Origin: Corynebacterium pollutisoli
GTDB lineage: Bacteria; Actinomycetota; Actinomycetes; Mycobacteriales; Mycobacteriaceae
Assembly: GCF_900177745.1 (NCBI RefSeq)
Contig: NZ_FXAR01000006.1
Location: forward strand, 1-64,000
Length of the DNA stretch: 64,000 nucleotides
Direction of reading: 5' to 3'
Part shown: positions 11,161 to 19,454 of the stretch, piece after piece
Layout: each line of letters opens with the position of its first letter
Position numbering within the stretch: position 1 is the stretch's first letter
Notes under the pieces: generated by a model
Told to the model about the DNA's origin: nothing
Databases searched by the model: none
What the model saw: the letters and a program-made list of their open reading frames with translations, nothing else
Translations under genes and position numbers: made by a program

Positions 11161-12607
11161 TCTCCAGGCGCGGCCAGTGCGCCGTGTCGGCGAGCAGCTG
11201 CCGGTCGTGGGTGACCAGGACGACGGCCGCCTCCGTCTCCTCCAACGCGTGCGTCAGCTGGGTGACGGCGGCGATGGAGAGGTGGTTGGTCGGTTCGTCG
11301 AGAAGCAGGACCGACGGGCCGGCGTTCAGCAGCCGGGCGATGTCGCGCCGGCGACGTTGCCCCATGGAGAGGTGGTCGTCGGACTCCGCCGATTCCTGGC
11401 GGAGGTAGCCGATCGCCGACGGATCCGGCACCGATACCTCGCCGGTCGTCGGTTTCAGCCGGCCGGTGAGGATGTCGATGAGGGTGGACTTGCCGGCGCC
11501 GTTGGGGCCGGTGATGACGAGACGGTCACCGCCGCGGATGGACAGGTCGACGGGGCCCGTCAATCGCCCGGTCAGGGACAGCCCCTCGGCGCGCAGGTAG
11601 GTCCGGGTCGGTTTCGCGTGGAGGCGGGGGAAGGTGAGCACCGGCGGGGGAGGCGGCAACGTCACCTTGTGCGCCTCGAGGGCCTCCTGCCGACGCTTGA
11701 CCGCCTGGACCACGCCGGGGGCGCGGGACTGGCGGGCGTGTTTGCCGGTGCCCTTCGGGGGTCGCCACCCGGTGCTCAGGCGGGACTGCGCCTGCTGGAG
11801 GTCCTGCTGGAGTTGCGCCTGCCGGGAGGTCTGGGTGGCGTACTCGTGGGCCCACGCCTCCTCGAGGGCGGCGCGTCCGGAGCGGTAGCCCTCGTACCCC
11901 TGCCCCCAGGTGCGGGGCAGCCCGTCGGGGGTGGGGTCGAGATCGAGGACGGTGGTCGCGAGGTCCTTCAGCAGGGTGCGGTCGTGGGAGACGACGAGCA
12001 CCGACCCGCGACGTTGGCGGAGCTGCTCGGTGAGGAAACCCAGGCTGGAGTGGTCCAGGTGGTTGGTGGGTTCGTCGAGAAGCAGATGGTCGTGGTGACC
12101 GGCGAGCAGGCACGCGAGGCGGACGCGGTAGCGCTGGCCGACGGAGAGGGAATCGAGGTCGGCGTCATCGGGGAACTCGGCGTCGAGGGACGCCAGCGCG
12201 GTGCGGACGCGGCGGTGGGCGTCCCAGGCGTCGAGAAGCTCGGCGGCGGCGAGGGCGGCCTCGTACTCGTCGGGGTCATCCTCGATGGTGAGCAGGGCGG
12301 CGTCGAGACGCGCGAGGGCCTGTTCGGCGGGACGGATGGTGTCGCGGACGGCGTCGCCGACGGTGCCGACAGCGCTCATCTGCTGTTCCGCGAGCGCCAG
12401 GCTGCCGTGGACGGTGACCCGCCCGGTGGCGGGAGCCAGGCGGCCGACGAGAGTGTTGAGGAGCGTGGTCTTGCCGCGGCCGTTCTCGCCGACGACGACA
12501 ATGCGGTCGCCAGCGGACAGGGCGAGGCTGAGGCCCCGGAAGATGGTGCGGGTGCCGAGGATGACGGAGAGATCCTCGGCCACGAGTTGGGCGCGACGGA
12601 TGGTCAT
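11108..12607 (-). CDS. ABC-F family ATPase (ribosome-associated)
   Basis: 499 residues with two nucleotide-binding domains and no membrane segments. Walker A motifs are GENGRGKTT (first domain) and GPNGAGKST (second). Walker B motifs [10 protein letters not shown] occur twice, with signatures LSVGQRYRV and LSMGQRRRR. The charged linker between domains (about residues 225-300) is the region that reaches into the ribosome in ABC-F proteins. Members either protect ribosomes from antibiotics or act as translation factors. ATG at 12607 follows a structured leader with a leader peptide. A longer frame starting upstream at 12730 is unlikely because it would read through that leader. Confidence 0.88.
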   Translation of the reverse strand: MTIRRAQLVAEDLSVILGTRTIFRGLSLALSAGDRIVVVGENGRGKTTLLNTLVGRLAPATGRVTVHGSLALAEQQMSAVGTVGDAVRDTIRPAEQALARLDAALLTIEDDPDEYEAALAAAELLDAWDAHRRVRTALASLDAEFPDDADLDSLSVGQRYRVRLACLLAGHHDHLLLDEPTNHLDHSSLGFLTEQLRQRRGSVLVVSHDRTLLKDLATTVLDLDPTPDGLPRTWGQGYEGYRSGRAALEEAWAHEYATQTSRQAQLQQDLQQAQSRLSTGWRPPKGTGKHARQSRAPGVVQAVKRRQEALEAHKVTLPPPPPVLTFPRLHAKPTRTYLRAEGLSLTGRLTGPVDLSIRGGDRLVITGPNGAGKSTLIDILTGRLKPTTGEVSVPDPSAIGYLRQESAESDDHLSMGQRRRRDIARLLNAGPSVLLLDEPTNHLSIAAVTQLTHALEETEAAVVLVTHDRQLLADTAHWPRLEITPAGAPPATPDGGCPR

Positions 12608-12693
12608 GGGGGTGCTTTCTGTACGTGGGTGTAAGGAACGACGAAGCACGCCGACAGCACGGATGACCGGCGGGCGTGCGCGTGGGTTCCTCA
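12608..12693 (-). promoter_or_regulatory. Foldable leader RNA of the ABC-F gene (putative attenuator)
   Basis: On the minus strand, an 8-bp helix forms between UGAGGAAC (12693-12686, beginning with the leader-peptide stop) and GUUCCUUA (12639-12632). It encloses a 7-bp helix GCACGCC (12679-12673) with GGCGUGC (12652-12646). GUGCUU from the inner arm can alternatively pair with AAGCAC just before the ABC-F start. Mutually exclusive pairings next to a short leader peptide are the hallmark of ribosome-mediated attenuation. Structure was folded by eye. Confidence 0.55.
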
Positions 12694-12711
12694 GAGGAAG
12701 TACAGATGCAT
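12691..12711 (-). CDS. Six-residue leader peptide MHLYFL
   Basis: An ATG followed by five codons and TGA (Met-His-Leu-Tyr-Phe-Leu) ends 83 nt upstream of the ABC-F start. Its stop codon is the first part of the proposed hairpin. TACGCT (12719-12724 on the plus strand as AGCGTA) lies 7 nt upstream of the ATG, so the mRNA may start almost at the leader. Leader peptides of this kind precede antibiotic-inducible ABC-F and erm genes. No ribosome-stalling motif can be confirmed by eye. Confidence 0.5.
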   Translation of the reverse strand: MHLYFL

Positions 12712-12718
12712 GGTTCTG

Positions 12719-12724
12719 AGCGTA
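12719..12724 (-). promoter_or_regulatory. -10 element for the ABC-F transcript
   Basis: Minus-strand TACGCT with TTGCGC 17 bp upstream (12742-12747). The start point predicted from this spacing is close to the leader-peptide ATG. Confidence 0.4.
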
Positions 12725-12872
12725 GGGCACGGCTCCGTAGGGCGCAAGGTCAAGTCAGGAGGGTAGACAGAAAGTGCCTGCGCCGTGTCTCCGCGGTGTG
12801 CGGCCGGGAGGATGTACCCTGTTAAACAACAACGATGTAAGCAGTGTCAGCAGCGAGGTCAAGGAAGAGGGT

Positions 12873-13754
12873 ATGACTGTGAGCCGAGAGGGACTGTTCC
12901 AGGATCCCGGCGTCGAGCTCGGTCTGACCGGCCGCCCGGTACGCGAGCTGCCGCAGCCGGCTCCCCTGGACAGGCACGGACCTGCGACGATCATCTCGAT
13001 GTGCAACCAGAAGGGCGGTGTCGGTAAGACGACGTCGACCATCAATCTGGGTGCCTGCCTGGCCGAGCAGGGGCGCAAGGTGCTCCTCGTCGACCTCGAT
13101 CCGCAGGGTGCCCTGTCGGCCGGTCTCGGTGTGGCACACGACGAGCTCGACATCACCGTCTACGACCTGCTGCTGGACAACCACACCTCCATCCACTCCG
13201 CCATCCACCAGACCTCCGTGGGGAACATGGATCTGGTGCCGGCCAACATCGACCTGTCCGCGGCGGAGATCCAGCTGGTCAACGAGGTCGGCCGCGAGCA
13301 GACCCTGGCCCGCGCGCTGCGCCCGGTGATGAAGGAGTACGACTTCATCATCCTCGACTGCCAGCCCTCGCTCGGCCTGCTCACCGTCAACGCCCTGGCG
13401 TGCTCGCACGGCGTCATCATTCCCATGGAGTGCGAGTACTTCTCGCTGCGTGGCCTGGCCCTGCTCACCGACACGGTGGAGAAGGTCGGTGACCGCCTCA
13501 ACTTCGACCTGGAGATCCTGGGCATCCTGGTCACCATGTTCGACCGCCGCACCTCCCACGCCCGCGAGGTCATGTCGCGGGTGGTAGAGGTGTTCGGGGA
13601 CAAGGTCTTCGACTCGGTGATCACCCGCACGGTGCGATTCCCGGAGACCTCCGTGGCGGGCGAGCCGATCATCAGCTGGGCCCCGTCCTCGCAGGGCGCC
13701 GAGCAGTACCGCAACCTCGCGCTCGAGGTGCTGGAGCGGACCGCCAACCGGTGA
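12873..13754 (+). CDS. pldP: ParA-like ATPase PldP
   Basis: 293 residues. A deviant Walker A (CNQKGGVGKTT) and LLVDLDPQGALS identify the ParA/MinD family; FIILDCQPSLGLLTVNAL is the Walker B region. The gene lies directly upstream of scpA, as Rv1708 and C. glutamicum cg1610 do. The C. glutamicum protein, PldP, is a ParA-like division-site protein distinct from the parAB partition ATPase. ATG at 12873 is chosen for the purine-rich AAGGAAGAGG just before it. A TACCCT hexamer at 12815-12820 is a possible -10. Confidence 0.88.
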   Translation: MTVSREGLFQDPGVELGLTGRPVRELPQPAPLDRHGPATIISMCNQKGGVGKTTSTINLGACLAEQGRKVLLVDLDPQGALSAGLGVAHDELDITVYDLLLDNHTSIHSAIHQTSVGNMDLVPANIDLSAAEIQLVNEVGREQTLARALRPVMKEYDFIILDCQPSLGLLTVNALACSHGVIIPMECEYFSLRGLALLTDTVEKVGDRLNFDLEILGILVTMFDRRTSHAREVMSRVVEVFGDKVFDSVITRTVRFPETSVAGEPIISWAPSSQGAEQYRNLALEVLERTANR

Positions 13755-14554
13755 CCGGGGAGCAGCTGGAGATCCCGGGATTCCGGGTCGCCCTGGCCAA
13801 CTTCGAGGGGCCCTTCGATCTGCTGCTACAGCTCATCGGGGCGAAGAAGCTCGATGTCACGGAGGTGGCGCTGTCGGAGGTCACCGACGAGTTCATCGCC
13901 TACACGCGCGCCCTGGGGGAGACCGCGGACCTCGACGAGACGACCGAGTTCCTCGTCGTGGCCGCCACCCTGCTCGACCTCAAGGCGGCGCGCCTGCTGC
14001 CCCGCGGCGAGGTCGATGACCTGGAGGATCTCGCCCTGCTGGAGATGCGCGACCTCCTCTTCGCCCGGCTGCTGCAGTACCGCGCGTACAAGCAGGTGGC
14101 GGACCTGTTCGCCGAGTGGCAGAAGAAGGCCCAGCGCCGGTACCCGCGGGCGGTGGCCGTGGAGCCGCAGTTCGCCGACCTTCTGCCGCCGGTGACCATC
14201 GGGCTGGGCCCCGCGCAGTTCGCCGAGATGGCGGCCGGGGTGTTCCGGCCGCGCCCGCCGGAGGAGGTGGGGACCGCACACATCCACCAGGTGGCGGTGT
14301 CGGTCCCGGAGCAGGCGGGGCGGATCCTCGACACACTGCGGCTCATGGGGTCCGGGCACTGGCTCACGTTCCAGGCACTGACCCGGGACTGCACGGTGTC
14401 GATGGAGGTGGTCGGCCGGTTCCTCGCACTGCTGGAGCTGTACAAGGCGCAGGCCGTGGAGACCCTGCAGGAGGAGGCGCTCGGGGAGCTCTCCGTCAGC
14501 TGGACCGGGTTGGATGTGGATCCGGCCGTGGTGGCCGCGAAGAACTGGGACTAG
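13751..14554 (+). CDS. scpA: Segregation and condensation protein A
   Basis: 267 residues, GTG start overlapping the pldP stop. Kleisin subunit that bridges SMC heads. The N-terminus FRVALANFEGPFDLLLQLIG and the motif ATLLDLKAARLLP are typical; the C-terminal winged helix ends ALGELSVSWTGLD. In M. tuberculosis scpB follows directly. Here bioA, bioD, an acetyltransferase and a sulfurtransferase separate scpA from scpB. Confidence 0.93.
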   Translation: MTGEQLEIPGFRVALANFEGPFDLLLQLIGAKKLDVTEVALSEVTDEFIAYTRALGETADLDETTEFLVVAATLLDLKAARLLPRGEVDDLEDLALLEMRDLLFARLLQYRAYKQVADLFAEWQKKAQRRYPRAVAVEPQFADLLPPVTIGLGPAQFAEMAAGVFRPRPPEEVGTAHIHQVAVSVPEQAGRILDTLRLMGSGHWLTFQALTRDCTVSMEVVGRFLALLELYKAQAVETLQEEALGELSVSWTGLDVDPAVVAAKNWD

Positions 14555-14578
14555 GGTCGGGTCCCAGGCAGGGGTACC

Positions 14579-14591
14579 TGAACATCGTTCA
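14579..14591. promoter_or_regulatory. BioQ-type operator 1
   Basis: TGAACATCGTTCA matches the TGAAC-N3-GTT(A/C) consensus described for the TetR-type biotin regulator BioQ of corynebacteria and mycobacteria. It lies near the expected -35 region of bioA. Confidence 0.7.
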
Positions 14592-14618
14592 ATCGAGGTT
14601 GCGGACGGTAGCCTGAAT

Positions 14619-14631
14619 TGAACAACGTTCA
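14619..14631. promoter_or_regulatory. BioQ-type operator 2
   Basis: TGAACAACGTTCA (within the 15-bp palindrome TTGAACAACGTTCAA) lies 27 bp after operator 1 and just upstream of the bioA ribosome-binding site AAAGGAGA. With TAGCCT (14609-14614) as -10, this copy covers the transcription start, so two bound repressors would bracket the promoter. Confidence 0.75.
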
Positions 14632-14641
14632 AAGGAGATTC

Positions 14642-15864
14642 TTGGACCCCGCCGACATTCGGAGGCTCGACCACGTCCACGTGTGGCACCCCTACACCCC
14701 CGCCCACACCACCAACCTGCCCGTCACCGCCACCGACGGCATCCACCTCCGGCTGGCCGACGGCCGCCGCGTCATCGACGCCATGAGCTCCTGGTGGGCC
14801 GCCGTCCACGGCCACGGACACCCCGCCCTCGTGGCCGCCGCCACGGAGCAGATCGGCCGGATGAGCCACGTCATGTTCGGCGGGCTCACCCATGAACCCG
14901 CCGTCCGCCTCGCCACCCGCCTGGTGGACATGACCGGCCTGCCGCATGTGTTCTTCTCCGACTCCGGATCCGTCGCCGTCGAGGTCGCCGTGAAGATGGC
15001 GCTCCAGTACTCCCGCGGCATCGGCCACCCGGAACGCACCCGCCTGCTCACGTGGCGTTCCGGCTACCACGGCGACACCTTCGCCGCGATGAGCGTCTGC
15101 GACCCCGACGGTGGCATGCACTCCCTGTGGGCCGGCACCCTCGCCGAACAGGTCTTCGCCCCCGCCCCGCACACCGACGGGGTAGGCGACTATCTCGACC
15201 GTTTCGAGATGCTTGTCGACGCCACCGTCGCCGCCGTCATCATCGAACCCGTTGTCCAGGGTGCGGATGGGATGCGGTTCCACGATCCGGCGCTCGTCGC
15301 CGGGATCCGGGAGATCTGCGACCGGCACGGCATCCTGTACATCGCCGACGAGATCGCCACCGGCCTCGGCCGAACGGGGGAGATGTTCGCCACCCACGGG
15401 GCGGGCGTGCAGCCCGACATCATGTGCGTGGGCAAGGCGCTGACCGGTGGTTTCATGTCCCTCGCCGCCACCCTTTGCACCGCGGAGGTGGCGGCGGCGA
15501 TCCCCACGCTCATGCACGGTCCGACCTTGATGGCCAACCCGTTGGCGTGCGCCGTGGCCGGAGCGTCGCTCGATCTCCTGGCCGCGGGTTCGTGGCGCGC
15601 GGACGTCGCCCGGATCGAAGCGGGCCTCAGGGTCGGCCTCGAGCCACTGCGGGGGCTGGCGGAAGACGTACGGGTGCTCGGTGCGATCGGCGTCGTCGAG
15701 ATGGCGGAGCCGGTGGACACGGCGACCACCACGCGGGCGGCCCTCGCGGAGGGGTGTGGCTGCGGCCCTTCGGGCGTCTCATCTACACCATGCCGCCCTA
15801 CATCTGCACGGACGAGGAGGTGGCGCAGATCTGCCGCGGCGTGGCAGCGGCGGTGCGCGCATGA
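14642..15864 (+). pseudogene. bioA: bioA, adenosylmethionine-8-amino-7-oxononanoate aminotransferase, frameshifted
   Basis: PLP-dependent aminotransferase of biotin synthesis. The frame from TTG 14642 (AAAGGAGA just upstream) encodes [25 protein letters not shown], the [14 protein letters not shown] region, [13 protein letters not shown] and the PLP lysine segment CVGKALTGG. At GGGG 15751-15754 the frame breaks. The expected end, [20 protein letters not shown] to the stop at 15864, continues in another frame, as if one G were missing. Everything else is intact, so this is a recent mutation or a sequencing error. The stop overlaps the bioD ATG. Confidence 0.82.
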
Positions 15865-16451
15865 TCATCATGGTGACCGTCACGGGGACGGACGTCGGCA
15901 AGACGATCGCCACCGCGGCCCTGGTCAGTGTCCTGCGCGATCGCGGGATCGACGTGCTCCCCGCCAAGCCGGTACAGACGGGACCGGGCGAGGGGGATGT
16001 GGCGACCATCGCGGCGCTCACCGGGGTGCCCGGCGTGGAGTACGCCCGCTACCCTGAGCCGCTGGCCCCGAACATCGCCGCCCGGCGCGCGGGTCAGCGG
16101 CAGGTCACGCGCGAGGAACTCGGGGTGTGGTTGCGGGGCCTCGAGGCCCCCGGACGGACGGTGCTCGTGGAGGGGGCCGGCGGGCTGCTCGTGCGCCTCG
16201 CCGATGACCTCACTCTCGCCGACCTCGCCGCAGATGTGGGTGCCCCGCTCCTCGTCGTGACCTCGCTCGGGTTAGGCAGTCTTAACGCGGCGGAACTGAC
16301 CGTCCGGGCGGCGCGTGCCCGCGGGCTCGAGGTGATCGGCCTCATCGGGGGCAGCCTGCCGGCGGAACCGGACCTGGCTACCCGGGAGAACCTCACCGAG
16401 CTGCCGCGGGTGACCGGGGTACCACTGCTGGGCTGCCTGCCCGCCGGGCAC
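15861..16451 (+). pseudogene. bioD: bioD, dethiobiotin synthetase, 3' end lost
   Basis: ATG overlaps the bioA stop. [17 protein letters not shown] is the ATP loop, [12 protein letters not shown] and VLVEGAGGLLVRLAD are BioD motifs. Homology is recognisable to PLLGCLPAG near 16448 (about 197 residues), where roughly 25 C-terminal residues of a normal BioD are missing. No stop follows: the frame stays open through the antisense of the acetyltransferase gene and enters the sulfurtransferase in phase, ending at 17927. The junction looks like a deletion or insertion boundary. Activity of the truncated or extended product is uncertain. Confidence 0.65.
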
Positions 16452-17015
16452 TCAGGGACGTGCCTTGAGGAACTCCAGGATCTCCTCCGGGAGCTCGCGG
16501 TCGGCGTAGATGCGGACGTCCGGCTCGGACGGGTCGTCGCCTGTGCCGATTCGGCGGCCCTCCCACACCGGGCGCAGGCCGACCTTCTCGAGGACACGGG
16601 CCGAGGCCGGGTGGTTGGTGGTGATGCGCGCGGTGACCGGGGTGTCCGGGTCCATGCGCTTGGCGGCCTTGAGGGCGGCCTCGGAAACCTCGGTGGCGAA
16701 ACCGTTGCCCCACTTGTCGGGGCGGAAGCGGTACTTGAGGTCCCAGACGCGGCCGTCGACGAGCTCGATGCCACCGACCCCGATGAACTCGGAGGGCTGG
16801 TCGCGCATGTAGACGCCCCACGGTCCGAGGTCCTTGGCGGCCCAGGAGGCCTGGGTGCGGCCGATGAGCTGGTGGGTCTCCTTGACGGACTCGTGACGCG
16901 CCTGCGGGCGGTGCTCCCAGATGCGTTTGTCGCTGTAGACCTTGTAGGCCTCGGCGTCGTGCTTGGCGCTCAGGGGCATGAGGATGAGTCGTTCAGTGCG
17001 TGTGATCGTAGCCAT
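16452..17015 (-). CDS. GNAT family N-acetyltransferase
   Basis: 187 residues. RTERLILMPLSAKHDAEAY at the N-terminus, the acetyl-CoA loop region KYRFRPDKWGNGFATEVSEA and NHPASARVLEKVGLRPV are typical of RimJ/RimL-like acetyltransferases; substrate unknown. C. glutamicum has an acetyltransferase gene at the same place between scpA and scpB. Its stop lies at the point where bioD homology ends. Minus-strand TAACAT (17022-17027) ends 6 nt before the ATG, suggesting a leaderless mRNA. Confidence 0.85.
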   Translation of the reverse strand: MATITRTERLILMPLSAKHDAEAYKVYSDKRIWEHRPQARHESVKETHQLIGRTQASWAAKDLGPWGVYMRDQPSEFIGVGGIELVDGRVWDLKYRFRPDKWGNGFATEVSEAALKAAKRMDPDTPVTARITTNHPASARVLEKVGLRPVWEGRRIGTGDDPSEPDVRIYADRELPEEILEFLKARP

Positions 17016-17022
17016 GGGGAAA

Positions 17023-17038
17023 TGTTACACACATCACA
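17023..17038. promoter_or_regulatory. GlxR/CRP-like site between acetyltransferase and sulfurtransferase
   Basis: TGTTACACACATCACA differs from the GlxR consensus TGTGA-N6-TCACA at one conserved position. It overlaps the -10 of the acetyltransferase gene, which would fit repression of that gene. One site judged by eye; moderate to low confidence. Confidence 0.35.
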
Positions 17039-17174
17039 TTGGCTGGTGTGTGTATTTCGGCAGATTTTCCAGGGCGCGTACGGACGTACTCCGCTGTGCC
17101 CCGGCAGGCCCGACAGCCGGGATGCGGGCGGGAGTCGGAGTACACGACAACGCGGCCTGCCTAGACTGGCAGCC

Positions 17175-17927
17175 ATGAACCCGATGATGACGGTCGAAGA
17201 ACTGCGCGCCCTGCGGGATGCGGTCGTCCTGTGCGCCTCCATGGGCCCGACCCCGCCGACCCACGGCATTCCCGGTTCCCACCTGGCGGATCTCGAGGGG
17301 GACTTCTCCGACTCTTCCTCCGATCTGCCGCACACGGTGCCCGCGGACGTGCAGGCACTCTTCGAGTCCTACGGCGTCTCCGACGACACCCCGGTCGTGG
17401 TCTACGGCGACGCGGCCGGTGCGACCGCGCCCCGCGTGTGGTGGCTGGCGAAGGTCGCAGGCATCGAGGCCCGCGTTCTCGACGGCGGGCTCGCCGCCTG
17501 GCGGGAGGCCGGGGGAGAGCTCGCCCCGTTCGCGGCACCCCGCGGGGGAGGACACCTGAGCGCGCAGCCGCGACCGGAGCTTCTGCGCAACCGCGCCGAC
17601 GTGGAACAGGACGGACGCCTGGTCGTCGACGCCCGCTCCGCCGGACGATTCGCGGGCAGCGAGCCCGAGCCGCGGCCCGGCCTGCGTTCCGGACACATCC
17701 CCGGTTCGGTCAACCTGCCGTACACCGAGGTGTACCGGGACGGCCACCTGCGTCCCGCCGCAGAGCTCAAGGCACTCTTCGCTGACGTGGCGGGTGAGCG
17801 CCGCGACCTCACGTTCTCCTGCGGTTCCGGGGTCACCGCCTGTGTCGACGCCCTCGCCGCCACTGTCGCCGGGTACGAGGATCTGGCCGTGTACGAGGGG
17901 TCGTGGTCCGAATGGGGCCGGGAATGA
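17175..17927 (+). CDS. Rhodanese-type sulfurtransferase
   Basis: 250 residues, two rhodanese domains. The C-terminal domain has the active-site loop FSCGSGVTACVDAL with nucleophile Cys in the CGSGVTA form common to thiosulfate and 3-mercaptopyruvate sulfurtransferases. GHIPGSVNLPYTEVY is the CH2 motif. C. glutamicum has such a gene directly upstream of scpB. TAGACT (17162-17167) ends 7 nt before the ATG, so the gene probably has its own leaderless promoter despite being in phase with the open bioD frame. The stop overlaps the scpB start. Confidence 0.9.
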   Translation: MNPMMTVEELRALRDAVVLCASMGPTPPTHGIPGSHLADLEGDFSDSSSDLPHTVPADVQALFESYGVSDDTPVVVYGDAAGATAPRVWWLAKVAGIEARVLDGGLAAWREAGGELAPFAAPRGGGHLSAQPRPELLRNRADVEQDGRLVVDARSAGRFAGSEPEPRPGLRSGHIPGSVNLPYTEVYRDGHLRPAAELKALFADVAGERRDLTFSCGSGVTACVDALAATVAGYEDLAVYEGSWSEWGRE

Positions 17928-18463
17928 TCAGCCAACTGCGTTCCCAGCTGGAGTCGGTGCTGCTGGTCATCGACACCCCGGCGTCGGTGGCCACCCTGGC
18001 GCGGGTGCTCGATGCGGAGGAGGCGACCGTCGAGAGCCTGCTCAGGGCCACGGCCGCCGAGTTCGACGAGCGCGGCTCCGGCTTCGACCTGCGGGAGACC
18101 CAGGGGGGTTGGCGCCTGTACACCCGGCAGGCCAACGCCCCGGTGGTGGAGCAGTTCCTCCTCGACGGCTCGCAGACGAAGCTCTCCCGCGCCGCCCTGG
18201 AGACTCTGGCCGTCGTCGCCTACCGGCAGCCGGCGACTCGCTCGCAGATCTCCGCGGTGCGCGGCGTCAACGTCGACGGCGTCATGCGCACCCTCCAGCT
18301 GCGCGGACTCATCCGCGAGGTGGACGTGGAGCCGGCCACCGGTGCCCACCGCTACGAGACGACGGAACTGTTCCTCGAACTGCTGGGCATCGACTCCCTC
18401 GACCGTCTGCCCGACCTGGCCCCGCTGCTGCCGGACGTCGAGTCCATCGACGAGGAGTTTTAA
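17924..18463 (+). CDS. scpB: Segregation and condensation protein B
   Basis: 179 residues, ATG overlapping the sulfurtransferase stop. Winged-helix partner of ScpA in the SMC complex. Typical segments are LESVLLVIDTPASVATLARV, ALETLAVVAYRQPATRSQIS and VDGVMRTLQLRGLIREV. The tail is acidic. Coupling to a sulfurtransferase rather than scpA agrees with the corynebacterial arrangement. Confidence 0.93.
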   Translation: MISQLRSQLESVLLVIDTPASVATLARVLDAEEATVESLLRATAAEFDERGSGFDLRETQGGWRLYTRQANAPVVEQFLLDGSQTKLSRAALETLAVVAYRQPATRSQISAVRGVNVDGVMRTLQLRGLIREVDVEPATGAHRYETTELFLELLGIDSLDRLPDLAPLLPDVESIDEEF

Positions 18464-18524
18464 GGGTCTGTCCGGTAGGGTGGAGCGGAACCAATTGCAT
18501 ACCTGAAGATAGGACACGATTCCC

Positions 18525-19454
18525 GTGACCCCACCCGCTCGCCGTGACGGCACACCGGACAAGGACCAGCAGCCCAGGAAGCTGCGGGCCTCCGAGATTC
18601 CGCTGTCCAACGCCCGCCCCGCCCGCCGCCAGAACGTCTCACCGCAGAAGCGACAGGCCTCCGCCCGCTCGGTCGCCGAGAGCCTCGGCGCCGACTGGCT
18701 CTATGACGATCAGCCCGCCACCGAGGGCGTGCGCCTGCAGAAGGTGCTGGCCCAGGCCGGTGTCGCCTCCCGCCGCCACGCGGAGGTCCTCATCGAGAAG
18801 GGCCGGGTCGAGGTCAACGGGGAGATCGTGACCAGGCAGGGTGTGCGCGTCAACCCGAACGTCGACGTCATCCGCGTCGACGGGGTGCGCATCCACGTCA
18901 ACGAGGACCTGGAGTACTTCATCCTCAACAAGCCGCGGGGTGTGCTCTCCACGATGTCCGACGACGAGGGCCGTCTGTGTGTCGGCGATTTCGTCGCCGA
19001 GAAGGTCGCCTCCGGTCAGCGCCTGTTCCACGTCGGCCGTCTCGACGCCGACACCGAGGGTCTCATCCTGCTCACCAACGACGGCGAGCTGGCCAACCGC
19101 CTCATGCACCCGAAGTACGAGGTGTCGAAGACGTACCTGGCCACGGTGTTGGGCGAGGCCGACCGTCGCCTGGTCACCACCCTCAAGAAGGGCATCGAGC
19201 TGGAGGACGGCCCGGCGAAGGCCGACTACGTCCAGATCGTCGACACGCATGAGGGCCAGTCGCTGCTCAGGATCGAGCTGCACGAGGGACGCAAGCACAT
19301 CGTGCGCCGCATGCTCAAGGAGGCCGGGTTCCCTGTCCAGCGCCTGGTGCGCACCAAGATCCACACCGTGCAGCTCGGTGAGCAGAAGCCGGGTTCCCTG
19401 CGCGCACTCAACAACTCCGAACTGACCTCCCTCTTCAAGGCGGTGCAGCTGTGA
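18525..19454 (+). CDS. rluB: 23S rRNA pseudouridine synthase RluB type
   Basis: 309 residues, GTG start. After a basic, disordered segment of about 65 residues, an S4 domain (VRLQKVLAQAGVASRRHAEV) precedes the synthase domain with catalytic Asp in HVGRLDADTEGLILLTNDGE and ELHEGRKHIVRRMLKEAG. Family members modify the peptidyl-transferase region of 23S rRNA. The stop overlaps the cmk start. Confidence 0.92.
   Translation: MTPPARRDGTPDKDQQPRKLRASEIPLSNARPARRQNVSPQKRQASARSVAESLGADWLYDDQPATEGVRLQKVLAQAGVASRRHAEVLIEKGRVEVNGEIVTRQGVRVNPNVDVIRVDGVRIHVNEDLEYFILNKPRGVLSTMSDDEGRLCVGDFVAEKVASGQRLFHVGRLDADTEGLILLTNDGELANRLMHPKYEVSKTYLATVLGEADRRLVTTLKKGIELEDGPAKADYVQIVDTHEGQSLLRIELHEGRKHIVRRMLKEAGFPVQRLVRTKIHTVQLGEQKPGSLRALNNSELTSLFKAVQL

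Noticed and set aside
15861-17927. A genuine BioD-rhodanese fusion enzyme
   Set aside because: The middle 240 residues are the antisense of an intact acetyltransferase gene, and the sulfurtransferase has its own promoter-like TAGACT and start codon. Treated as loss of the bioD stop.
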